Source of the DNA: UBA5314 sp040217815
Lineage (GTDB): Bacteria > Bacillota > Syntrophomonadia > Syntrophomonadales > Syntrophomonadaceae
Direction: 5' to 3'
NCBI GenBank assembly: GCA_040217815.1
Contig: JBEHWI010000006.1
Location: 1-64,000, forward strand
DNA length: 64,000 nt
The notes beneath the pieces are model-generated. The model was not told the DNA's origin and did no database searches. It was given only the letters and a program-made list of their open reading frames with translations. The position numbers and the translations under genes were made by a program. Shown here one piece after another: positions 17,530 through 25,746 of this stretch (within the stretch, counting starts at the first letter, position 1; every line of letters begins with the position of its first letter).

Positions 17530-18153
17530 TTAAGGCCCCGCCAAAAAGGAAGTCAGGGAGCGTTTTTTTACGGATTCGTAGAGAATATATTTTACAACTA
17601 AATCACGTTCATTAGCCGGCAGATCGACAAACAAGATCCCGTATTGGTGGTCGCTTAATGCGTTAAACTCCCGCACTACCCGACCTTTCGTCTTCATATG
17701 GTGGGTGATGGTCTTTATTTTAATTGTGAAGTTGAGGTCTAAAATAGTATCCAAAGGCAGCTGGATATGCGTTATCATATTCAGCCCATTGCCTGAAATG
17801 TCTCGTATCTGCCCTTTCAACCAGTTGTCCGTACCGGCTTCTTTAAACTGCAAGGCCAGATGGGCCGGGAAGCGTATAAACTCCCGGCGCTGCACCCGGG
17901 AAAAGTTGTCCGGTTTACTCAATATGCAACTGGTATTGCGAGAGCCGGATATAGCCTTTAAAACGGTTGCCTGGCACAGGTAAACCGCATCACTGCCGGT
18001 AGTCTCAATTATGAGTGTTTCCCCGGGAATAAATATTTCTACGGCATCATATATGGTGATGGATATATCGTTTAATGATACGGCATCCACACAGCACATA
18101 TATTCACCCTGTTCATGTATTATCTTAAGTTTTTGATTTACGAAAAAATCCAT
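17530..18153 (-). CDS. PilZ-domain cyclic-di-GMP receptor (YcgR-like)
   Basis: 207 residues: an N-terminal YcgR-type flagellar-brake domain (about 5-95), then a PilZ domain. Both ligand motifs are present: RREFIR (RxxxR) near residue 109 and DISGNG ([D/N]xSxxG) near 139. It is soluble. On binding c-di-GMP this family acts on motility or envelope targets; here no flagellar genes are in view. It pairs functionally with the GGDEF and HD-GYP proteins in this window. Ribosome site AGGGGTAGGA. Confidence 0.87.
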   Translation of the reverse strand: MDFFVNQKLKIIHEQGEYMCCVDAVSLNDISITIYDAVEIFIPGETLIIETTGSDAVYLCQATVLKAISGSRNTSCILSKPDNFSRVQRREFIRFPAHLALQFKEAGTDNWLKGQIRDISGNGLNMITHIQLPLDTILDLNFTIKIKTITHHMKTKGRVVREFNALSDHQYGILFVDLPANERDLVVKYILYESVKKRSLTSFLAGP

Positions 18154-18477
18154 ATCCTACCCCTGACATGGTAATTTGTCTCCATCCTCCAGATTTTCCC
18201 GGGCATGAAAGTCTGGCTAAACCATACAGTCCTATTATCGTTATATTATTAGACGAAAATCAGTCCTTTTTCAGGCAATAATCAGCGATTAAACTCCGTT
18301 TTCTCAATTTTATCATTATATAACGCCTTGCTACACCTCGTTTTAATTCATTATAAATCAAGTCATGGAAAGGAGTGGAAAGGCCTCCGGGCTTGTTATA
18401 TAATTTGCTGTAAACAGGCACAATACTGGGAAAAAACGAGTTTAAAAAATCATAAAATAGAAAGGAGTCTTTTTTCT
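18154..18477. other. Divergent promoter region between the PilZ and flavodiiron operons
   Basis: A hairpin (CCAGATTTTC...GAAAGTCTGG, 18190-18217) lies near the PilZ start. TTGCTA (about 18328-18333) and TATAAA (about 18352) with 18-base spacing form a plausible promoter toward the plus-strand operon, followed by a leader of about 110 bases with a second AT-rich box (TTATATAATTTG, about 18395). No gene seen. Confidence 0.35.
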
Positions 18478-18750
18478 ATGACGAGCAAAAAGCACTTTAC
18501 AGTTGAGGATGCCAAAAAATATGGGGAAATGCTGGGCATTAAGTGGGACAAGTTCGATGTTGAACAATATCGCCAGGGAATGGATGTGGAATTGGAACAC
18601 GGAGCCGTCGATCCCCTGACCAATGTCACCAACGATGATCCCCTGACAACTGCCAAGATCGCTTTGGCGCACCTGAATGAGTTTCCCGACTATTATATTC
18701 GCCTGGCCAAAATGGAGGACGAGGCCGAAGAATACTGGAAGAACAAATAA
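18478..18750 (+). CDS. DUF5661-type small acidic protein, 90 aa
   Basis: Start MTSKKHFTVEDAKKYGEMLG at ATG 18478 after AAAGGAG (nine-base spacing). It contains the family-like pattern 'LEHGAVDPLTNVTNDDPLTTAKIALAHL', quoted here in parts: LEHG, NVTNDDP, TAKIALAHLNE, PDYYIRLAKME. It is small, soluble and helical. It lies 94 bases before the flavodiiron gene and may be co-transcribed with it. Biochemical role unknown; the family name is from recall of the pattern. Confidence 0.7.
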   Translation: MTSKKHFTVEDAKKYGEMLGIKWDKFDVEQYRQGMDVELEHGAVDPLTNVTNDDPLTTAKIALAHLNEFPDYYIRLAKMEDEAEEYWKNK

Positions 18751-18844
18751 AAGGACTTGCCAAAGAGCAGTTCTGGTTCAGGCGGGCAGAACGCGTACTG
18801 GAATAAACATGCTTTTTTATTTGGATGAAAGGAGGCGCTATCAT

Positions 18845-20368
18845 ATGGGGGCTCCACTCATCAGAGAAGGGGTTTATTGGGTGGGAGTACAGGATCCTAC
18901 CTTAAGCGTTTTTGACATTATTATGACCACCGAGCACGGTACCAGTTACAATGCCTATCTGATAAAAGGCAGCGAAAAGACGGCCCTGGTGGAAACTGTA
19001 AAAGACGGTTTTTATGATGAATACCGTTCCAATATTGAGAGCATAATGCCGTTGGAACAAATCGACTACCTGATTGTAAATCACAGTGAACCAGATCATT
19101 CGGGATCGCTCATCCGCCTCCTGGAAAGCTGCCCCGGGTTGACTGTCGTGGCTCACCACACCGCCCTGGCTTTCCTGAAGGAAATCTGCCCCCGGCCCTT
19201 TCAAGCAAAGGCTGTAAGCAACCGGGATTCACTGGACCTGGGAGGCAAAACCCTGCACTTCATAAGCGCCATGCTGCTACACTGGCCGGATACCATATAC
19301 ACCTACCTGGAGGAAGACAAAATTTTGTTCAGCTGCGATTCATTCGGCTGCCATTACTCGGACGACCGTCTTTTCAGCGATCTCATTCCAGGAGATTTTT
19401 TAGACGCCTACAAATATTATTTTGATCATATTCTGGGTCCATTCAAATCCTATGTAAACCAGGCGTTGAACAAACTCAGGCACTACCAGCTGGACGTAAT
19501 CTGCCCCGGGCACGGGCCGATTCTGCGTGATCGCCTACCCTATTATCTGGATCTATACCGGCAATGGGCCAGGCCACGCGATGAGTCCCTGCCACTTAGG
19601 GTGGTTCTGGCCTATGTGTCGGCTTACGGATACACTCGCGGTCTGGCTGACGAGGTTATACGGGGTCTACAGGCGGCCGGAGAATTTGAAATACTTCGTT
19701 TTGATCTGATTGAATCCGATATAAATGAGGTGGCGGCGGCGGTGGACGATGCCGCAGGATTGCTGCTGGGTTCGCCCACCCTGAACAAAGACGCTTTGCC
19801 ACCGCTGTGGTTTCTTCTGGGCCGCCTTTCACCTATCAGCCATTTTGGAAAGCTGGCTGCCGCTTTTGGCTCCTACGGATGGAGCGGTGAAGCGGTGCCC
19901 AATATTGAAAAGCGCCTGCACATGCTGCGCATGAAAGTTCTGCCCGGATTAAGGGTGCGCTTCAAGCCGGATGAAAAAGACTTGCAAGAAGCCTTTGAGC
20001 TGGGTAAAAAGTTCGGCCAGCTACTTCTCAATACGGATCAGGAAGCGGTGGATGAGCAGTGCCTGCTTCCTCTGGTACCTACCCATGCCGATCTGAAAGT
20101 TGAGAATTACAGCAAACGCTATGCCAATCAGGACCTGGCTGTATACTGGAATCCCGCTCTATGCCATCACGACACCTATTGTTTCACCAGGTTGGGAAGC
20201 GTCTTCAACCCTGAAGCCCGGCCCTGGGTCAAGCTGGAAGGCGACCAGCCGGAAAAGATTATCAAGGCCATTAACCGCTGCCCATCCGGAGCCTTGAGGT
20301 ATTCCTTCCCTCCTGGTTCGCCACTGGACAAAGAAGAAAATAAAGGCCCCGGCTACATAAAGGAATAG
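18845..20368 (+). CDS. Flavodiiron protein (FprA-like) with C-terminal 4Fe-4S mono-cluster domain
   Basis: A, cytosolic O2- or NO-reducing detoxification enzyme of anaerobes. The metallo-lactamase-fold diiron domain has H80-x-E82-x-D84-H85, His146, Asp165 and His223. A flavodoxin-like FMN domain follows (AYVSAYGYTRGLADEV, about 258-395). A normal FprA ends near 400; here about 90 extra residues carry Cys440, Cys446 and Cys479 in the pattern CHHDTYC...RCPSGA, a divergent Fer4_19-type ferredoxin domain. It could deliver electrons internally. AAAGGAGG lies nine bases before ATG 18845. Neighbour: the DUF5661 gene. Confidence 0.9.
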   Translation: MGAPLIREGVYWVGVQDPTLSVFDIIMTTEHGTSYNAYLIKGSEKTALVETVKDGFYDEYRSNIESIMPLEQIDYLIVNHSEPDHSGSLIRLLESCPGLTVVAHHTALAFLKEICPRPFQAKAVSNRDSLDLGGKTLHFISAMLLHWPDTIYTYLEEDKILFSCDSFGCHYSDDRLFSDLIPGDFLDAYKYYFDHILGPFKSYVNQALNKLRHYQLDVICPGHGPILRDRLPYYLDLYRQWARPRDESLPLRVVLAYVSAYGYTRGLADEVIRGLQAAGEFEILRFDLIESDINEVAAAVDDAAGLLLGSPTLNKDALPPLWFLLGRLSPISHFGKLAAAFGSYGWSGEAVPNIEKRLHMLRMKVLPGLRVRFKPDEKDLQEAFELGKKFGQLLLNTDQEAVDEQCLLPLVPTHADLKVENYSKRYANQDLAVYWNPALCHHDTYCFTRLGSVFNPEARPWVKLEGDQPEKIIKAINRCPSGALRYSFPPGSPLDKEENKGPGYIKE

Positions 20369-20461
20369 GTGAAACCAGTTTATCAAGGTGCTTCAGACGT
20401 TCATCATAAGTTTTCAGCGTCATAAAAAATGAGTTGAAGGAGCGTCACTCAACTCAAAAGA

Positions 20462-20490
20462 AAAACCCGGGAAATCTTATCCCGGGTTTT
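20462..20490. terminator. Bidirectional terminator
   Basis: AAAACCCGGG (20462-20471) and CCCGGGTTTT (20481-20490) form a perfect 10-bp stem with a nine-base loop, serving the flavodiiron operon and the convergent membrane-protein gene. Confidence 0.9.
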
Positions 20491-20504
20491 CGTCTTTGCC
20501 CGTT

Positions 20505-20990
20505 TTAGTACTGGGTGGGTGGTGTGTAACCGCCCTGATTGATGGGCTGGTTGTTGCGGATTATGAATATGAAAATCGAGAACAGCCCCAGTAACAAAGA
20601 GAGAACCGTGTACAGTACAGCGGACTCGGTGTACATCTTGAATAAATTGTAGGTGAACATAATCATGAATACCATGAGGGCCAGACTTACCAGGAAGCCG
20701 AGAATGGGTATCATTCCGAGGACCATGCCTCCAATACAGGCCACCGGAAGCCACATACCCAGGTTGGTCAAACGATAGCCGAATAAATCCATCTCCTCCA
20801 CAATAGAACCCATAATGTAAAGATCGGCGATGGGGATCCATGCCAGCCAGGCATTTTCGATTCCTTTGTTGGTCGCCAAGGTCATCAAGCCAATTGACTT
20901 GAGCACGTAGAACGCAATCAAAATCGCGAAAAATACTAGCATAAAGCCCATTCCCATTGCCAAGAGTGCGCCTAAACCTGATTCATCCAT
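20505..20990 (-). CDS. Hypothetical four-span membrane protein, 161 aa
   Basis: Hydrophobic segments at about 8-35, 75-95, 97-115 and 122-143, and a short Pro/Gln C-terminal tail (NQPINQGGYTPPTQY). TATAGGAGG precedes the ATG. It resembles small uncharacterised membrane proteins of Firmicutes, but no defined family is certain. It ends 15 bases before the shared terminator. Confidence 0.65.
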   Translation of the reverse strand: MDESGLGALLAMGMGFMLVFFAILIAFYVLKSIGLMTLATNKGIENAWLAWIPIADLYIMGSIVEEMDLFGYRLTNLGMWLPVACIGGMVLGMIPILGFLVSLALMVFMIMFTYNLFKMYTESAVLYTVLSLLLGLFSIFIFIIRNNQPINQGGYTPPTQY

Positions 20991-21194
20991 TCACATACCT
21001 CCTATAATATTGTTGCCGTATAATATTCGGTCTCTTCGCCAAATATTCCTTCAATAAAATATAAATTCCAGGCTACTTGGCTAGTTTTTAAAATAACAGG
21101 TGCTTTTTTGTCAGAATATGGTTTGTTTTCGCGACTTGCTGGAATAACTGCAGATAATCTGTGACTAACCTCCTTCGCTTTAAAATCACCGCTA

Positions 21195-22217
21195 TTAGAC
21201 AAAAAAGAAAGCGATGGCTATCATTGCATAGGCAGCCAGCAGCAGGCCGCCTTCCAACCAGTTGGACTCCCCATCCAGGCTGGTAAACTGGGCAATAAGG
21301 ACTGCCAGGGAGAGGGTGACTATTTCATAAAAATTAAATATCAGATTCATGGGCCTGGCCAGAATTAAACTGATGAAAACCAGAACCGGGGTGACCAGCA
21401 GGGCTATTTGGGTGCTGGAGCCTACGGCGATCTCCAGGGCCAGATCCATTCGGTTTTTCCAGGCCATAAGGACGGCGGTGGAATGCTCTGCGGCATTACC
21501 TATGATAGGAATGATTATTATGCCGATAAAAAAGGTAGACCAGCCCAGCAAGGCGGTCACCGATTCAATGCCGGCAACCAAAAATTCGCTTTCCAGAGCT
21601 ATAAAAACCGTACTCAAGGCCAGGGCTGTTAAGGCTTTTCTTTTGCTCATAACCGGCTCCGAAGCTTCGCATACGCCGGTTTGGCGCCGTATGGCAAACA
21701 ACAATCCGGCCAGATAAATGACCAGTAGTATCGCTGATACAACTATACTGTACTCGATAAGGACAAGACTCTGGCGCTCCGAGTTAAAAAAAACGGCCGG
21801 TATTATAAGGGCTATTATAGCCAGAAACATCAAACTGGTCTGGTTGCTTATATGAACCCGGTCAAAGCTCTGTTCACCGTTTTTCAGCCCGCCTATGAAA
21901 ATTGCCAGCCCCAATACCAGCAGGATATTTCCTAAAATGCTGCCGGCAATGGATGCCTTGACTACATCAAACAGACCGGCTTTTAGAGCGAAAACAGTGA
22001 TCAGCAGCTCGGTGGCGTTGCCGAAGGTGGCGTTTAAGAGGCCGCCGGCTTTTTCTCCTACATAACAGGACAGGCTCTCGGTGGCCTCTCCCATAATACC
22101 GGCCAGCGGTACTATCGCCAGGCAGGCGCTGAAAAACATGCCCACCTCGTTATTGGCATATTTAAAGAAGAGGCTTATGGGTATAGCCAGCAGCAGATAA
22201 TACATAAACTTTGCCAT
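21195..22217 (-). CDS. Ca2+/H+ (cation/proton) antiporter, CAX family
   Basis: 340 residues, ten to eleven spans. Both alpha-repeat signatures are present: GNATELLIT in the first half and GNAAEHSTAV in the second, which form the cation path. The acidic/Ser-rich central loop is short. These proteins expel Ca2+ using the proton gradient. ATG 22217 is selected because TGGAGG lies seven bases ahead; an upstream GTG overlaps that site. A MITE-like element lies immediately upstream (22243 on). Confidence 0.92.
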   Translation of the reverse strand: MAKFMYYLLLAIPISLFFKYANNEVGMFFSACLAIVPLAGIMGEATESLSCYVGEKAGGLLNATFGNATELLITVFALKAGLFDVVKASIAGSILGNILLVLGLAIFIGGLKNGEQSFDRVHISNQTSLMFLAIIALIIPAVFFNSERQSLVLIEYSIVVSAILLVIYLAGLLFAIRRQTGVCEASEPVMSKRKALTALALSTVFIALESEFLVAGIESVTALLGWSTFFIGIIIIPIIGNAAEHSTAVLMAWKNRMDLALEIAVGSSTQIALLVTPVLVFISLILARPMNLIFNFYEIVTLSLAVLIAQFTSLDGESNWLEGGLLLAAYAMIAIAFFFV

Positions 22218-22242
22218 ACGCACACCTCCATCAAGGATTTTC

Positions 22243-22559
22243 TAGTAGTCTGTAGCACCTAAAAGTTTAGTTTCCGCCGAGCAAAATTTTTGCAGGGAGA
22301 GGCGGAGGGCGGCGGCTCCTTGGCGTCCTGCCACCGCCGTATTAGCCCGTCAGTGGGCGTCTCACGGCTCCTTGCCGTCCTGGCACCGCCGTATTAGCCC
22401 GTCAGTGGGCGTCTCACGGCTCCTTGCCGTCCTGGCACCGCCGTATTAGCCCGTCAGTGGGCGTCAAATGAGTAATACTGGACGTATTGCGATTGACGAC
22501 AACGAAGCCCTGCGGAAATTGGCCGGTGGTAACTAAAGTTTTAGGTGCTGCAGACTACT
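22243..22559. mobile_element. MITE-like element with three 52-bp tandem units (copy 1)
   Basis: Terminal inverted repeats of about 29 bp match at 27 positions: the left starts AGTAGTCTGTAGCACC (22243) and the right ends GGTGCTGCAGACTACT (22559). Inside are three 52-bp units starting GGCTCCTTG at 22314, 22366 and 22418; units two and three are identical in the visible sequence except at the last few bases. There is no coding capacity. Related arrays occur at 30064-30229 and 42150-42520. Confidence 0.75.
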
Positions 22560-22628
22560 TGCATATTATACCCTGAAATGGAAGCCCTGGCAAAGCGGTA
22601 CTGGCCCTTTCCTGCATTTTTAAATCCT

Positions 22629-24002
22629 CTATAGCGTAGCCATGCCTTTCAGACATACACTGCTGTTTTCCCATATGGCCGTTATATCATCCCATGCCTG
22701 CCCATCTGAGCTGATGTAACTGGCGGCGCTCTTCGCTCGGGCTTTGCTGCTATACCCATCAATAGCCATTTGGATTGGAATGGGGTAGCGGTAGCCAGGG
22801 GTATTCAGCAATAAAACCAGGGAAAAAACAGCTCCGGCTTGAAGCTCCAGCGGGGATGACAAAACGCGTGTGAAATAGGAAGGCACTTCAATGCTGCCCT
22901 TCAATGTCTGCAGCAGCTCTCCGGAACGCGGCTGGCCAGCCGATGGATTTATATAAATATACAGCTCGTAAGTTGTCTGGGGAGAAGCCGCATACCAGCT
23001 CACTGCTTTGAGAAAATTTTTTTGTTCGCTTGTATAAAGGTTGGCCATCCAACCGCTGGTCTGACCATACCCCACTGAGGTTACCCAGCCCCAGGGATCG
23101 GTCTGATATATCAGGCTGTAGACCGACGGGGCTTCACTCCGGTTATAGACCGCATTGTTGCTGCCGATTACCGCATCATCATAGGATACATAGAAATATC
23201 CTTTATCCCCCCAGTCGGTTCCCCAGCTGTTTTTAACAATAAACGCACCGTCCCTGGGGGGGCGATTTCGGAACAGGTTCCGGTCAAAGCGGTCATCCCA
23301 CCCAACCAGACATATGGCGTGGTTGGCAGCTTGCTTTCCCTGGTAATAATACGTGTAGTTTTCTTCTTGATAGGATTCATCTTCAAAATAGATGGTGGTA
23401 AAAACGGCCCCATAAGTCATAATCGCCGTTTTAAGGCCGTCGTTGTCAGCGGTGTTTTGCCGGTCGGGAAGGAAAAGCACCCGGGTTACCTGCTTCTGAA
23501 TGGGGAAAACATTGCAATCAGCCGGTGCCAGAGGTTCAAACGGGTCGTCTCTTTCGTTAACCGGGCCACTCCACCGCGCCAGGTAGGCGGTTGACATATA
23601 CTGATTGCCTCCGCCGTCCGGTTCCCGGTCATAGCCTTGAGGGCAGTCCTGGCTCAACAGGTTCTTCATGTTATTCTCAGAAAAATCCCCTTTTTCACCG
23701 GGTAAGAGGCAGGATTCCATGGAGCCATAGGTGGCAAAGGCCCAACAGGTACCTGAGCCGTCCTGATCCTTTACCGGACTGACCCGTTCCATTTTGCGCA
23801 GATCATAGTTGCCGGGCAGATCTCCGGGTGCAAAAGCAAAGGATGTTCTGGCCCGTTTTGGATGTTCCAGTCTTAAAGGGGGATGAATAAAACCGGGAAG
23901 CCGGTGGCCTGTTCTGGCGGTCCCGGTCAGTACTTGCCCGATCGGCTTAAAGTGGGGGTTAAGAGGGGCTCTCCCTACCCCTTTTGGTTTGGAGCCTTTC
24001 AC
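22629..24002 (-). CDS. Papain-like (C1A) cysteine protease with C-terminal lectin-like domain
   Basis: 457 residues. The catalytic set is complete: Gln in VKDQDGSGTCWAF with nucleophile Cys86, His228 (NHAICLVGW) and Asn258 (VKNSWG). After about residue 300 comes a beta-rich domain (ELYIYINPSAGQPRSG, SYISSDGQAWDD) like the lectin-like domain found after bacterial C1 peptidases. No N-terminal signal peptide is apparent; the first 50 residues are basic and Pro-rich, possibly a propeptide. The GTG start follows AAAGGTGAT. Substrate unknown. A second C1 protease lies at 56037-57083. Confidence 0.88.
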   Translation of the reverse strand: MKGSKPKGVGRAPLNPHFKPIGQVLTGTARTGHRLPGFIHPPLRLEHPKRARTSFAFAPGDLPGNYDLRKMERVSPVKDQDGSGTCWAFATYGSMESCLLPGEKGDFSENNMKNLLSQDCPQGYDREPDGGGNQYMSTAYLARWSGPVNERDDPFEPLAPADCNVFPIQKQVTRVLFLPDRQNTADNDGLKTAIMTYGAVFTTIYFEDESYQEENYTYYYQGKQAANHAICLVGWDDRFDRNLFRNRPPRDGAFIVKNSWGTDWGDKGYFYVSYDDAVIGSNNAVYNRSEAPSVYSLIYQTDPWGWVTSVGYGQTSGWMANLYTSEQKNFLKAVSWYAASPQTTYELYIYINPSAGQPRSGELLQTLKGSIEVPSYFTRVLSSPLELQAGAVFSLVLLLNTPGYRYPIPIQMAIDGYSSKARAKSAASYISSDGQAWDDITAIWENSSVCLKGMATL

Positions 24003-24140
24003 GCTATCACCTTTCTATCGCAGAGCCGGTTAGACACCAGCATATACTATTAATACTGTATTCATGATTAGCTGAAATAGTTAATAGAGACTGGTAATAA
24101 GGAGGATGGTGGGCTGGTGACGTCTCGTAGTGGTTTCGAA

Positions 24141-24174
24141 AACGAAAGGGCGGCCCCTTGAAGGAACCGCCCCC
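24141..24174 (-). terminator. Terminator downstream of carbonic anhydrase
   Basis: On the minus strand GGGCGGTTCC pairs with GGCCGCCC and is followed by TTTCGTTTT. Confidence 0.75.
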
Positions 24175-24194
24175 TGGCTTACTACAGTATATAT

Positions 24195-24797
24195 TTACAA
24201 AAGTATAACTTCACCGCTGTCCAACACGTATTTGGCGGCCACAATCTTCAGGCCGTGCTCCATTAAATGATGCACAATAGGGCTGGCCTTTATTTCCTCA
24301 ATGGTTGTGAAGACGTTTTCCTCTTCGACTCTGCTGTAGAGCTGGGCTCCGCTTACCCCGTTGGCTGCCATTTTATCAACCGAAGGCTGAATCTTTTTGA
24401 CAATTGCGGCGATGCTTCCAGGGGCCTCTCCACCATCTACAGTAGCCTTTACCGCCCCGCAATTGCTGTGCCCCAGGACCATAAGCAGGTTTACCCCAAG
24501 ATGCTCCAGCCCGTATTCAATACTGCCCAGAGCCACCGGATCAACTACATTGCCTGCTACCCGGACCACAAAGATATCTCCCATGCCTTGATCAAACAAC
24601 AATTCAACCGGAACCCGGGAATCGGAACAGGCCAGAATAACAGCGAAAGGTTTCTGGCCATTTTTGACCAAATCGATGCGCCTTGCCGATCCTAAATCCT
24701 TCTCTTTAAACTTCCCGTTCCGAAAACGTTGATTCCCTTCGATGAGAGCCTGAAGAGCTTCCTCTGGTGAACGACCTGCTGCATGACTGTGCGACAA
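24195..24797 (-). CDS. Beta-class carbonic anhydrase
   Basis: A zinc enzyme interconverting CO2 and bicarbonate. ACSDSRVP gives the first zinc Cys with the Asp-Arg dyad; GHSNCGAVKA gives the second zinc His and Cys. GSIEYGLEHLGV precedes the latter, as in the family. The length (200 aa) is normal. TTG at 24797 is the best start, eight bases after AGGAGG; the upstream GTG overlaps the ribosome site. Monocistronic. Confidence 0.93.
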   Translation of the reverse strand: MSHSHAAGRSPEEALQALIEGNQRFRNGKFKEKDLGSARRIDLVKNGQKPFAVILACSDSRVPVELLFDQGMGDIFVVRVAGNVVDPVALGSIEYGLEHLGVNLLMVLGHSNCGAVKATVDGGEAPGSIAAIVKKIQPSVDKMAANGVSGAQLYSRVEEENVFTTIEEIKASPIVHHLMEHGLKIVAAKYVLDSGEVILL

Positions 24798-24993
24798 AAC
24801 CAACACCTCCTAATAAATATCCCTTATTACAAGTTCCAGACGACCTTTTCTAATTCCTTCCCGGAGACGGCAAGTGTCCGGATTGCTCCTTTTTACCTTT
24901 GCAGACAGATCCGCAAAACCGTTCGGGAGGATAATTTACTCCATAAGGAGTATTAAAATGATATAAAAGAGGATTGTTATCGGGGAGAGCATT

Positions 24994-25677
24994 TTGCAGA
25001 GTTCATGGGGAAATCTAATAGTATATGGCAGTCTGGGCGTTTTCATAGTCAGCGCCTTATTACTCGCCCTGATAAGGGGAAGCAAGATTTGGAAGCACCG
25101 CTGTGAGCAGCAGCGGTTCCAGTACGCTACCCTATACCGACCGCTAATCGAGAGGATTATGGAAAAGGCAGGAACGGGCGAAATCCCTGCCCATCACAGC
25201 TATCATCCCTCTCATCGTCCGCTCATATATAGTTTAATGCTGGATTATGCCCGAACCCATGAAGGCGACTATTATGCTGCCTTCGATTATATGGGCTTTA
25301 CCGATGATCTGCTGGCAGGCAATGTAAGTCATGATCTAATGGAGAATATGGAGCACATGGCCATTATTCGTAGTCCAATGTTCCAGGACTACCTTTATAT
25401 CATGCTCCTGGAAGAAGATCCAGCCGTCGCCTGCCAGGCTGCCAATGCCCTAACCCGCCTACCCCTCACCAGCCGAGATCAGGAAATCATTCTTCCCTCG
25501 CTGCTCAATATTGCCGCACTGGCCGAATATCTACCTGATTATTTGACCTGTATGAAACCCTCACCTCAGTTGTGTCAAGAACTTCTGAAGGAAGAATTGT
25601 CCCATCCCTCGCGCGAGGTCTTGCTTGATTACCTAACCTGGGCTGGTATTTCATCGGAAAAGCTTACCCGATCATAA
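24994..25677 (+). CDS. Hypothetical membrane-anchored helical protein, 227 aa
   Basis: The TTG start at 24994 follows GGGGAG by six bases. One N-terminal span (LIVYGSLGVFIVSALLLALI) leads into a soluble helical domain (CQAANALTRLPLTSRDQEI; HPSREVLLDYLTWAG) that looks like HEAT-type repeats. No known function. It is convergent with the GGDEF gene. Confidence 0.6.
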   Translation: MQSSWGNLIVYGSLGVFIVSALLLALIRGSKIWKHRCEQQRFQYATLYRPLIERIMEKAGTGEIPAHHSYHPSHRPLIYSLMLDYARTHEGDYYAAFDYMGFTDDLLAGNVSHDLMENMEHMAIIRSPMFQDYLYIMLLEEDPAVACQAANALTRLPLTSRDQEIILPSLLNIAALAEYLPDYLTCMKPSPQLCQELLKEELSHPSREVLLDYLTWAGISSEKLTRS

Positions 25678-25746
25678 ACTCTGGCTAAAAATAACAAAGG
25701 GCAGACTAAGCTGCCCAGATGCTTACTTTGATCAGCCCTATTTAAA

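Noticed and set aside
21002..21202. 66-codon frame after the Ca2+ antiporter
   Set aside because: Starts at a TTG inside the antiporter end and lacks a ribosome site; GAAGGAGG in this stretch is not followed by a start codon in frame.
22290..22500. CRISPR-like direct repeats
   Set aside because: The 52-base units are contiguous with no variable spacers and are bounded by inverted repeats; no cas genes are present.
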